This document shows, piece after piece, positions 23,568-30,174 of a stretch of DNA of 30,205 nucleotides (within the stretch, counting starts at the first letter, position 1; each line of letters starts with the position of its first letter). The notes under the pieces are model-generated. The model made no database searches and had not been told where the DNA came from. It saw nothing but the letters and a program-made list of their open reading frames with translations. Where the stretch lies: positions 1 through 30,205 of the forward strand of contig JAEZZY010000027.1 in the NCBI GenBank assembly GCA_023418315.1, read 5' to 3'. The stretch comes from Bacteroidota bacterium. Its GTDB lineage: Bacteria > Bacteroidota > Bacteroidia > Chitinophagales > Chitinophagaceae. A program made the translations under genes and the position numbers.

Positions 23568-24431
23568 ATGATCAGAGCCGTTGTTGTTTTTATACTTATG
23601 TTTTTTACCGGGGTCGGGCAGGCTCAAAAGCGCAATCTTCATATACCCAGCACTACAAAAATTTATAATGAAGAAGGCAAGGTGCAGATGCTCATCAGCT
23701 ACAATCCGGCATGTGCATGCAAGGTATATTCCGAGTTTTATAATGATGGAAAACTCTATGCACAACGCACCTTCAAGCTGCTGGAAAAAGGAGAAGTGGT
23801 GGACGGGGAAGATGTTACGTATTTCCGGGATGGCAGTATAAAAATCTACAAGCTATGGAAGGATGCGCTTCCTGTAGGCAGGTTTTATTTTAATCATGAT
23901 GACGGGAAATTGGAACATGAAGAATTTTACGAAGGCAAATACAAAAGCGGCACATGGAAATATTATGATGCCTTCGGAAGGCTGATACGGGAGCAGATTT
24001 ATGAACCCGACAAAACCCTATGGAACAGTAAAAAAGACTATGCTACTTACAAATATTATACAAACGGCGTTCTTACGCGCACCGAAAAAATAACGAACGG
24101 AATAAAAACGGTAGGCGGCAAAAAACTAACCGCTTCGCCGGCAGCAGGCCCTGTCATCACCACGAAGGACGGCAAAGAGCTTTTCCGGCTGAAATGCAGC
24201 GTATGCCACGCTCCGGAGAAAAACGGCTATGGACCGGCGTTGGTTAATTTCCACAAAAACCGTACGAATGCCTGGCTGCTGAAATGGATAAAAAATGCAC
24301 AGCAATTATTAGATGCAGAAGACAAAGATGCGCTGGAACTGTACAAGCTATGGGGCAACAAAAAACATCCCATACAGGAAAAACTCAATAAGGAACAGAT
24401 ACAGGCAATCATCCATTACCTGAAGCTATAA
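23568..24431 (+). CDS. secreted YwqK/MORN-type repeat protein fused to a cytochrome c domain
   Basis: This 287-residue exported protein has a signal peptide at residues 1-19 ('FFTGVGQAQ'). Residues about 30-180 hold MORN-variant repeats of the YwqK type ('YNEEGKVQMLISYN', 'EFYNDGKLYAQRTF', 'YFRDGSIKIYKLWKD', 'EFYEGKYKSGTWKYYDAFGRLIREQIY'). Residues about 200-287 form a small class I cytochrome c domain with heme motif C210-S-V-C213-H214. After that motif there is no methionine at all; the place of the usual distal 'MP' is occupied by 'KHP' before 'LNKEQIQAIIHYL'. A His distal ligand is therefore likely. The role is unknown, perhaps periplasmic electron transfer. The end overlaps the convergent flavoprotein gene by 6 nt. 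Confidence 0.85.
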   Translation: MIRAVVVFILMFFTGVGQAQKRNLHIPSTTKIYNEEGKVQMLISYNPACACKVYSEFYNDGKLYAQRTFKLLEKGEVVDGEDVTYFRDGSIKIYKLWKDALPVGRFYFNHDDGKLEHEEFYEGKYKSGTWKYYDAFGRLIREQIYEPDKTLWNSKKDYATYKYYTNGVLTRTEKITNGIKTVGGKKLTASPAAGPVITTKDGKELFRLKCSVCHAPEKNGYGPALVNFHKNRTNAWLLKWIKNAQQLLDAEDKDALELYKLWGNKKHPIQEKLNKEQIQAIIHYLKL

Positions 24432-26141
24432 GCGGTTCATTTCTTCTTTACGCAAGGCTGCTTTTTCGGCGGGCGTAGGCTTTCTTACCCAGGAATTATC
24501 GTATTCTTTAAAGATGCCTGCATGGGCAAATTCTTCGGCGGTTATTTTGTGATCCATATAATCCGCCAACAGCCGGAATGCTTTTGGATTTTCTTTTTGC
24601 AGAATGAGCAATGCAGCGTTGGTACCGGCTTTCACGGCAATAGGCACTCCGCCGCCCAGCTCTGCCCAGTGTCCGCCGAGCAATAAATTTTTCACCGGAG
24701 TATGGTAATGCGCTATTTTATTTTGCATGTTTTGCTTGCCGGGTTTTGCGCCCATCATCGTACCGTTTTTGTTGCCGGTATAGCGCCAGTGCGTAACGGG
24801 TGTAGCCACGTCATAAAACAAAATATGCGAGCGTAAGCCCGGCGCTACTATTTTTTCTACCCGGTCTATCAGCACTTCGGCTATTTCCTGTTTTAGTTTT
24901 TTATAGGCTTCGTTGCGTATGTAGTTGCCGCGCTCATCTTGGGAGGTAAGCCATCCGTCTTTAAAAGACATATAAGCAGGCATAAAAATCGTGAGGGTGC
25001 CGCAGCCTTCCGGCGCTAAGGATTTATCGCGCAAGGATGGAGGCAGTATGATGATTTCGCTTTTAAGAGGATCGCCTGCGGAATGTTCTTCTTTCGTAAC
25101 ATCCTCCTTGCTGATATGCACCAGCTCTTCGCTAAGACCCAAGGCTTCCGTAGGGCAATCCAAGGCTATGGAAATGGTGAGTGAGCTACTGTACATTTCT
25201 GCTTCCTTCAATTTCGTTCTGAACTTTTCATCCAATACATGTGCGGGAAGCATGCGTTCATAAAGCATTTCCACATCGCAAGCAGCAATCACATATTTGG
25301 AGCGCACTTCATAGGCATTACCGCGATGGCTGAAGCGTACACCCTTTGCTACGTCCTTTTCCATAATGATCTTTTCTACCGCGCATTTATAAGCCGTATC
25401 ATTTCCATAATAGCGAATTACATATTCAAGCCATTCGGGAATCACTTGTCCGCCTCCTGTGGGAGGTGTTTGAAAATCGCCGTAATACGCCCATCCTATA
25501 GGCACCATGCAGCCAATTAATTCTCCATCCGAGGCAAAGACATCATGCAGTTTTTGTTCTTTGAAATATTTATTCAATCCCTTCTTTAATCCCTTTTCTC
25601 CCGTATAGCCAAGATGTGGGATAAATGCCATTCCAAATTTGATAAGCGGCAGTTTATTTTTTAATTTTTCTAAAAAACTCATGCTTTCTTCCGTCCGGAA
25701 AATGCTGCTGAAATTATTAAAAGCGGCTCCTATTTTCTTTGCCGCCTTAAAAAATTTTTCAATGCCTTTACGCTCATGCGGAAACTCTCTTATCCATTGT
25801 TCCTTTAATTCATCGGGATGGTTCGTAAGCAAATAATCATGCGTATTGCCTATATACCTTCTTATTCTTTTCTGGGGAAGAGCTTGAGGATGGTCGCTGC
25901 CGAGAATCGTAAAAATTTTTCCCGCCATACCGTCGGCACCGCATTGATTGAGCCAGTGAATGGCCGTATCAAACCGGAAATCCTTTCTGCGAAAACCTGC
26001 AAGGTAGCCACCCGGATGCGGCTCTTTTTCCAGCACACATACGGAAAAACCCGCTTTGCTGAGCAGTGCGGCTGCGGTTAATCCGCCTACACCGGCACCG
26101 ATAACCACTACATCGTATTCGGGTTTTATAGATAGCTTCAT
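24426..26141 (-). CDS. FAD-dependent oxidoreductase of the phytoene desaturase / carotenoid isomerase / retinol saturase type
   Basis: This 571-residue flavoprotein begins with an ADP-binding Rossmann motif 'DVVVIGAGVGGLTAAALLSKAGFSVCVLEKEPHPGG' (from about residue 9) and 'DTAIHWLNQCG', typical of CrtI/CRTISO-like enzymes. Near the C-terminus 'NLLLGGHWAELGGGVPIAVKAGTNAALLIL' forms the second FAD-contact segment. The likely substrate is a polyene such as a carotenoid, but it is not determined. It starts 4 nt after the riboflavin synthase stop, so it shares an operon with a gene for its cofactor precursor. The end overlaps the MORN-cytochrome gene by 6 nt, tail to tail. Confidence 0.88.
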   Translation of the reverse strand: MKLSIKPEYDVVVIGAGVGGLTAAALLSKAGFSVCVLEKEPHPGGYLAGFRRKDFRFDTAIHWLNQCGADGMAGKIFTILGSDHPQALPQKRIRRYIGNTHDYLLTNHPDELKEQWIREFPHERKGIEKFFKAAKKIGAAFNNFSSIFRTEESMSFLEKLKNKLPLIKFGMAFIPHLGYTGEKGLKKGLNKYFKEQKLHDVFASDGELIGCMVPIGWAYYGDFQTPPTGGGQVIPEWLEYVIRYYGNDTAYKCAVEKIIMEKDVAKGVRFSHRGNAYEVRSKYVIAACDVEMLYERMLPAHVLDEKFRTKLKEAEMYSSSLTISIALDCPTEALGLSEELVHISKEDVTKEEHSAGDPLKSEIIILPPSLRDKSLAPEGCGTLTIFMPAYMSFKDGWLTSQDERGNYIRNEAYKKLKQEIAEVLIDRVEKIVAPGLRSHILFYDVATPVTHWRYTGNKNGTMMGAKPGKQNMQNKIAHYHTPVKNLLLGGHWAELGGGVPIAVKAGTNAALLILQKENPKAFRLLADYMDHKITAEEFAHAGIFKEYDNSWVRKPTPAEKAALRKEEMNRL

Positions 26142-26145
26142 GCAC

Positions 26146-26733
26146 TCAATGTAATTCTTTTTTTCTCAAAAAATATTTTCCCAGCACATCAAATTCCAGG
26201 TTTATGGAATCGCCCTCTTTCAATTGCTTAAAATTGGTATGTTCATAGGTATAAGGAATGATGGTTACGGTAAATTCATTTCGCTTTACATCAAAAGCCG
26301 TAAGGCTGACACCGTTGATGCACACAGAACCTTTTTCGATAATAAGCGCGGCAAATTCTTCGGGAAAAGAAAACTGAAAGAGGCGGCTGCCGTTTGCTTG
26401 TTTTACAGTGGTACATAGCCCTGTGGTATCTACATGTCCTTGCACAAAATGCCCGTCCAGGCGATCGCCTATTTTCAGCGCGCGTTCCAGATTGACGAAG
26501 TCATTTTCTTTCCATGTGGCTATGGTGGTTTTGTTGATTGTTTCGGCAACGGCAGTTACCCTATACTTATCTTCTATGATGTCCACCACTGTCAGGCAGA
26601 TACCATTATGCGCTACAGATTGGTCAATTTTCAATTCGGGTGTGATAGAGGATGCCATCCATAATTCAAGGTTAGCGCCTTCCGAGTGTACAGACAGCAC
26701 TTTACCCATCGTTTCAATAATACCGGTAAACAT
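26146..26733 (-). CDS. ribE: riboflavin synthase (alpha chain)
   Basis: This 195-residue enzyme converts two 6,7-dimethyl-8-ribityllumazine molecules into riboflavin plus a pyrimidine. It starts with the diagnostic 'MFTGIIETMGKV' and contains two lumazine-binding repeats: first 'SVAHNGICLTVVDI' (about residues 39-52), second 'IEKGSVCINGVSLTAFDV' (about 131-148), with 'RLDGHFVQGHVDTTG' between. Length is normal. It lies 10 nt after the small lipoprotein gene and 4 nt before the flavoprotein gene on the same strand, which indicates an operon. Confidence 0.96.
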   Translation of the reverse strand: MFTGIIETMGKVLSVHSEGANLELWMASSITPELKIDQSVAHNGICLTVVDIIEDKYRVTAVAETINKTTIATWKENDFVNLERALKIGDRLDGHFVQGHVDTTGLCTTVKQANGSRLFQFSFPEEFAALIIEKGSVCINGVSLTAFDVKRNEFTVTIIPYTYEHTNFKQLKEGDSINLEFDVLGKYFLRKKELH

Positions 26734-26743
26734 GCTTGCAAAT

Positions 26744-27322
26744 TTATTGTTTTATAGCCGTGCCTTTATGATAATTCACCCCGCTGTCGCTCACCACCAT
26801 CCATTCGATATAGATGGTTTTTCCGGTGCTGTCGTAGCGCTGTTTGGTGATACTGCCGGTGAGCGTGTCTTCGATGCGGCACAATGGCTGTCCGTAAAAG
26901 AACGTGGTATCATCATATTTAAGCGTAGTATCGGCTACGGCACGGTAGGTAGTCCGTTCTGCCGTAAATAAAAGAACATTGGCAGGACAAAAACCGGCAA
27001 GCTGCAATTTCACTTTAGAAACAGGAATTAGCTGAAGAGTATAGACTTTCAGGGAAGCGGCGGAGTCCAGTTCTTCCCCCATGTTATATACCGAATCCGT
27101 AAAACTATAGGTTCCTTCATAGAGATTGGCGGGATAGATGCAAACCGTACTGTCAGCCACGCCGGGAAAATCCCAGTTGTAATTGACGGCTTGAGGGTCG
27201 TTGCAATATTTTCGTTCGGCTATGCGCGGGTCGGGATCGGGGTTGGGATCTTTCCATTTTTCGCAAGCGGAAAGACCTGCAAGGCAGACAATATAAAAAA
27301 TGAGGGAAGCCGCTTTTTTCAT
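26744..27322 (-). CDS. lipoprotein of unknown function
   Basis: This 192-residue product starts at 27322 (MKKAASL); a further in-frame ATG five codons upstream is possible. The signal peptide ends in lipobox LSAC (Cys20) followed by the proline-rich linker 'DPNPDPDPRIAERKYCNDP'. The mature part has 'CNDPQAVNYNWDFPGVADSTVCIYPANLYEGTYSF', a pattern common in Bacteroidota lipoproteins, followed by beta-rich sequence. I do not recognise a named family. It is the first gene of the run with riboflavin synthase and the flavoprotein; a functional link is not evident. Confidence 0.75.
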   Translation of the reverse strand: MKKAASLIFYIVCLAGLSACEKWKDPNPDPDPRIAERKYCNDPQAVNYNWDFPGVADSTVCIYPANLYEGTYSFTDSVYNMGEELDSAASLKVYTLQLIPVSKVKLQLAGFCPANVLLFTAERTTYRAVADTTLKYDDTTFFYGQPLCRIEDTLTGSITKQRYDSTGKTIYIEWMVVSDSGVNYHKGTAIKQ

Positions 27323-27486
27323 GAAGTAAGGAATCAACGGTAAAGATAGGGCGGTTATTGTTTATGAGTAAAAAAATGCGAAAACACATGATGAAGAGAG
27401 GATGGTACAAAAGGCTGCAAGGAGAGGGAACGATGAGCGAATATCATCGTTTTTTTACCTATGAGAAGCAATAATGGGCTGTATGG

Positions 27487-27582
27487 AGTTGCGCATTTTG
27501 AATAATTAGTACTGCGCATTTTGTGTTTTTGCAGGCAATCGGATATACTATTCTGCACAAAAAAAACACATTATGCGCAACT
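27487..27582. repeat. imperfect inverted repeat with an internal direct repeat
   Basis: The left arm (27487-27534) begins AGTTGCGCA and ends TTTGTGTTTTTGCAG. The right arm (27553-27582) is CTGCAC...ATTATGCGCAACT, its near complement. The left arm holds an extra 22-23 nt bounded by the direct repeat TGCGCATTTTG (27489 and 27513), like a local duplication. GTTGCGCA and TGCGCAAC at the ends also look like R'/R'' boxes, so it may be a gene-less mini-cassette; a terminator or MITE relic is equally possible. Confidence 0.5.
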
Positions 27583-27659
27583 AAAAAACCACTGTAACGT
27601 ATTGATTGCAAGCAGGAAAATAAAACGGATTATTTTTATTCAATTATTTGGAACTTTCG

Positions 27660-27667
27660 TATATTTG
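27660..27667 (+). promoter_or_regulatory. -7 box immediately upstream of the two-gene cassette
   Basis: TATATTTG fits TAnnTTTG and ends 3 nt before the R'-like GTTACCTGCC. Transcription would start inside or just after the R' box and read the cassette genes. Confidence 0.45.
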
Positions 27668-27715
27668 GGTGTTACCTGCCATTTTAGGGCGACCAGTATC
27701 AACCACTAACAGACT

Positions 27716-28402
27716 ATGACATTTTTAGACGTAAACTTTGAAACGGAAGCAACTACACTTGAAAGTTTTGACCGTATTGCAGACAAAATATCCAAGGACA
27801 TCAATCTAAAAATAAATGACACTTATTATAGACTTGTTGACTTTGAGTTTTATACGTTTTCTAAGGCTATTCCCGACCCACATACTTACAAAAATGACTT
27901 ACAGCTTCAATCGGGCAAATTATATCTTCATAGTTCAGGTGTTGACATAACGTTTGGAGACGGTGAAAACTATGGTGGAATTTTGCTTAGAAGTGTTATC
28001 AAACTTTATGACGGTAGCGAACAATCAAATGGTTTTATGAAACGACAGTATGACGGACCTCAAATTGTAGCCACTGAACTTTTTTCAAACTTAAATTCAC
28101 TTTTTGGTTCTGATAAAAACGAAATTTCAATAGTTAATATTAATGGGCATAACCAAAACGCTTGCTTTTATCCAGCAAAAAAAGTTGTGAAAACCAAACG
28201 AGTTGGCTTAACACCGAAGCCGAATGACACAGAAGACTATTACAGAAATTTACCACTTAGATACATTACAATTTTACCAAAATTTCCAAATTTTAAGCAA
28301 ACATTAAAAGGTATAGAAGGTATTTTAGGCGAACAAGTTTTAAATGAAAAAATGACTATTGAAGAAGCTCAAGAAATTTTAGGATACCAAAAGAAGTTTT
28401 AA
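27716..28402 (+). CDS. uncharacterised cassette protein
   Basis: This 228-residue soluble protein has no signal peptide or membrane segment. I do not recognise it securely. The stretch 'LVDFEFYTFSKAIPDPHTYKND', then 'LYLHSSGVDITFGDGENYGGILLRSV', loosely recalls methylpurine-DNA glycosylase layout (Y-x-x-x-D-P-x-x-H, then G-x-L-Y, then G-x-LLR), but I would not assign that function. Its TAA stop overlaps the ATG of the following deiminase-family gene by one base (TAATG), so the two are co-translated and probably act together. It begins 45 nt after the R'-like box. Confidence 0.8.
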   Translation: MTFLDVNFETEATTLESFDRIADKISKDINLKINDTYYRLVDFEFYTFSKAIPDPHTYKNDLQLQSGKLYLHSSGVDITFGDGENYGGILLRSVIKLYDGSEQSNGFMKRQYDGPQIVATELFSNLNSLFGSDKNEISIVNINGHNQNACFYPAKKVVKTKRVGLTPKPNDTEDYYRNLPLRYITILPKFPNFKQTLKGIEGILGEQVLNEKMTIEEAQEILGYQKKF

Positions 28403-29256
28403 TGATAACAGACAGCCAAACTAACTTTTTATATTTAGCAGACACTTTGCCAATAAAGTATACAGACTTTTATAAACGGTTTGAAAATGCTTTAAGAGAC
28501 TGCAACATTTCGTTCGACTTTTTGCCACAGACAAAAGACGTTTGGGCAGTTGACTATATGCCAATCCAAACAGACTTGAACAAATTCGTTCGGTTTATTT
28601 ACAATCCATCATACTTACAAACAAAAAAGTATTTAAAGACCATTTCGAACGTTGACGAAATTTGCAAAGCAATCGGCATTGAAACATTTAAAACAAACAT
28701 AATTATTGACGGTGGAAACGTAACACGTTGGACAAACAAAGTGATTATGACAGACCGAGTTTTTAAGGACAACCCTACTTTTGAACGCAAACAATTAATC
28801 AAAGAACTTTACGAACTCTTACAGGTTGACAAACTTTATTTTGTTCCCGAACAACCAGGCGACTTTACAGGTCATTCGGACGGAATGGTGCGGTTTGTTG
28901 ACGAACACTCGGTCATCATCAACGACTATAAACAAGAGAAAGAAGAATTCTATAGAGCTTTTGAAATTGCCATTCACAACACAGGACTTGACTACATTGC
29001 AGTTCCTTACAACGTGTATGACAACAAAAGCATTGAGCACGCAAATGGCGACTATATCAACTATCTGCAAATGGAAAATACGATAATCATACCGACCTTT
29101 GACAGAAAAGAAGATGAATTAGCAGTTAGACAATTGGAAACTATTTTCGCAGGACAAAATATTAAGACTGTTGAAAGCAACGAAATTGCTTATGACGGTG
29201 GAATACTGAACTGCATAACGTGGAACATAAAGACCGACAAACAAAACGGCAGGTAA
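28402..29256 (+). CDS. agmatine deiminase / peptidyl-arginine deiminase family protein
   Basis: This 284-residue protein has the guanidine-modifying fold, whose agmatine deiminases hydrolyse agmatine to N-carbamoylputrescine and ammonia. Key positions are present: 'WAVDYMPI' (W48, D51, equivalent to WxRD), 'DGGNV' (about 96-100), 'GHSDGMVRFVD' with H158 and D160, 'HANGDYIN', and the C-terminal nucleophile C271 in 'YDGGILNCITW'. It is shorter than ordinary agmatine deiminases (about 340-370 residues), and the Arg of WxRD is Val, so the substrate may differ. Its stop codon TAA lies inside the R''-like box of the cassette. It is translationally coupled to the preceding gene. Confidence 0.85.
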   Translation: MITDSQTNFLYLADTLPIKYTDFYKRFENALRDCNISFDFLPQTKDVWAVDYMPIQTDLNKFVRFIYNPSYLQTKKYLKTISNVDEICKAIGIETFKTNIIIDGGNVTRWTNKVIMTDRVFKDNPTFERKQLIKELYELLQVDKLYFVPEQPGDFTGHSDGMVRFVDEHSVIINDYKQEKEEFYRAFEIAIHNTGLDYIAVPYNVYDNKSIEHANGDYINYLQMENTIIIPTFDRKEDELAVRQLETIFAGQNIKTVESNEIAYDGGILNCITWNIKTDKQNGR

Positions 29257-29383
29257 CATTGCATTGGCGATATGGCGGCTGACGAATATATGCTCAACAG
29301 TTGTACTACTATTTAGCTTTTGTGCTAATTCGGCTGACGTAATTCTATTTCCGCCACAACGCCAATGCTTCAACGTTGTGCGT
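29248..29383 (+). other. attC-like recombination site D
   Basis: R'' is GGCAGGTAAC (29248-29257). The stem pairs GCATTGGCGATATGGCGG (29261-29278) with CCGCCACAACGCCAATGC (29351-29368), 16 of 18 positions. A loop of about 72 nt contains a smaller hairpin (TAGC...GCTA) and the direct repeat CGGCTGACG. R' is GTTGTGCGT (29375-29383). The size and order R''-stem-loop-stem-R' are those of a long attC of the VCR type. Neighbouring R boxes of one site need not match each other, since they belong to different cassettes, and here they do not. Confidence 0.65.
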
Positions 29384-29427
29384 CAGCTAAAAAAACGACC
29401 AAGGAATGAATTAACACATAAATTCAA

Positions 29428-30054
29428 ATGAGAAAAACACTTGGAATTTTAATCTTGACTATATTGTCATTAAGTGCTTGCAAGAATAAAGCAGACAAAG
29501 ATTCAGAACAACAAAATCAAAATAAAGAAATGGAAACAAAGACGATAGAAAATACAGAAGACACATTTATTATCAGCCGTACATTTGAAACGGACGCAGG
29601 TAGCTTGTTTAATATGTGGATTGACCCTGAAATTTATACGGGTTGGATGGGACCGACCGGAGCAGAAATGTCATTTCTAAATGCGGACGTAAAGGAAGGT
29701 GGAACTGCACTTTGGCAAATGACAACGCCTGACGAATTGACTAAATATGGGAAATTACACTACAAAACCATTGACCCAAATAATCAATTGGTTTATATAC
29801 AGAACTTTTGCGACAAGGACGGAAATTTCATAAAAGCACCATTTTCAGAAACCTATCCTGACAGTTTATTGCTAACTGCTGATTTTATACAAGAAGCAGA
29901 GAATAAAGTAAAAATGACGGTTAAATGGGAAATCCTTGGCGAATCAACAGAAATTGAAAGAAAGACTTTCAATGATATGAAACCATATATGGTTCAAGGT
30001 TGGGGTGAATCCTTTGATAAAATTGAAAAGTTATTGGCAAAAACAGAGGACTAA
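29428..30054 (+). CDS. lipoprotein with AHSA1/SRPBCC (START-like) domain
   Basis: This 208-residue protein has a signal peptide with lipobox LSAC (Cys18) followed by KNKADKDSEQQ, so it is probably lipid-anchored in the envelope. From about residue 45 it matches the AHSA1 group of SRPBCC hydrophobic-pocket proteins: 'ISRTFETDAGSLFNMWIDPEIYTGWMGPTGAEMSF', 'KEGGTALWQM', 'YKTIDPNNQLVYIQNFCDKDG', 'MTVKWEI' and the closing helix 'GWGESFDKIEKLL'. AHSA1 proteins are normally cytoplasmic, so the lipoprotein form is unusual. The ligand is unknown. It is the single gene of its cassette, preceded by a 45-nt leader after the R'-like box. Confidence 0.85.
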   Translation: MRKTLGILILTILSLSACKNKADKDSEQQNQNKEMETKTIENTEDTFIISRTFETDAGSLFNMWIDPEIYTGWMGPTGAEMSFLNADVKEGGTALWQMTTPDELTKYGKLHYKTIDPNNQLVYIQNFCDKDGNFIKAPFSETYPDSLLLTADFIQEAENKVKMTVKWEILGESTEIERKTFNDMKPYMVQGWGESFDKIEKLLAKTED

Positions 30055-30066
30055 CAAAAAAGCCGA

Positions 30067-30095
30067 ACGCACAACATTGGTAGCCGTTGCACAAC
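30067..30095 (+). other. R''-like box and truncated attC at the right end of the cassette cluster
   Basis: ACGCACAAC (30067-30075) is complementary to the start of the AHSA1 cassette. A second GCACAAC is at 30089-30095. No complementary right arm is found up to the window end, so the site seems to be cut, or its partner lies beyond 30205. Confidence 0.4.
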
Positions 30096-30145
30096 CCCTT
30101 CTTAAAAATGCAACTACTCTAAACTGACCTTCACAAACGCATTTT

Positions 30146-30174
30146 CAGCCTCATTATAGGAGGCTGTTTTTTTT
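30146..30174 (+). terminator. rho-independent terminator
   Basis: CAGCCTC (30146-30152) pairs perfectly with GAGGCTG (30160-30166) around a 7-nt loop, followed by eight T (30167-30174). It looks like chromosomal sequence just beyond the cassette cluster and would stop rightward transcription from the cassettes. Confidence 0.75.

Larger units (their letters stand above)
27338..27670. other. gene-free spacer between the core region and the right cassette cluster
   Basis: About 330 nt with no supported gene. It contains the upstream region of the minus-strand lipoprotein, a long imperfect inverted repeat (27487-27582), an AT-rich stretch, and a TATATTTG box just before the first cassette. The insertion boundary of the cassette cluster is probably at 27671, or possibly near 27488. 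Confidence 0.5.
27672..29375 (+). mobile_element. integron-type gene cassette with two genes
   Basis: The cassette begins with GTTACCTGCC (27671-27680), and its perfect 10-base reverse complement GGCAGGTAAC lies at 29248-29257, immediately at the end of the second gene. A cassette's first bases derive from its own attC R' box and must pair with its own R'', so this complementarity is the expected signature. It ends at the G of the next R' box (29375). Composition and codon use (GAC, ACA, TTA) differ from the core genes and agree with the other cassettes. Confidence 0.65.
29376..30095 (+). mobile_element. integron-type gene cassette with an AHSA1-domain lipoprotein, right end degraded
   Basis: The cassette starts with GTTGTGCGT (29375-29383) and has the perfect 9-base reverse complement ACGCACAAC at 30067-30075, 12 nt after the gene. 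The following stem of its own attC is not recognisable: only ATTGGTAGCCGTTGC and a second GCACAAC (30089-30095) follow before sequence that looks chromosomal. The right limit is therefore approximate. Confidence 0.55.
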
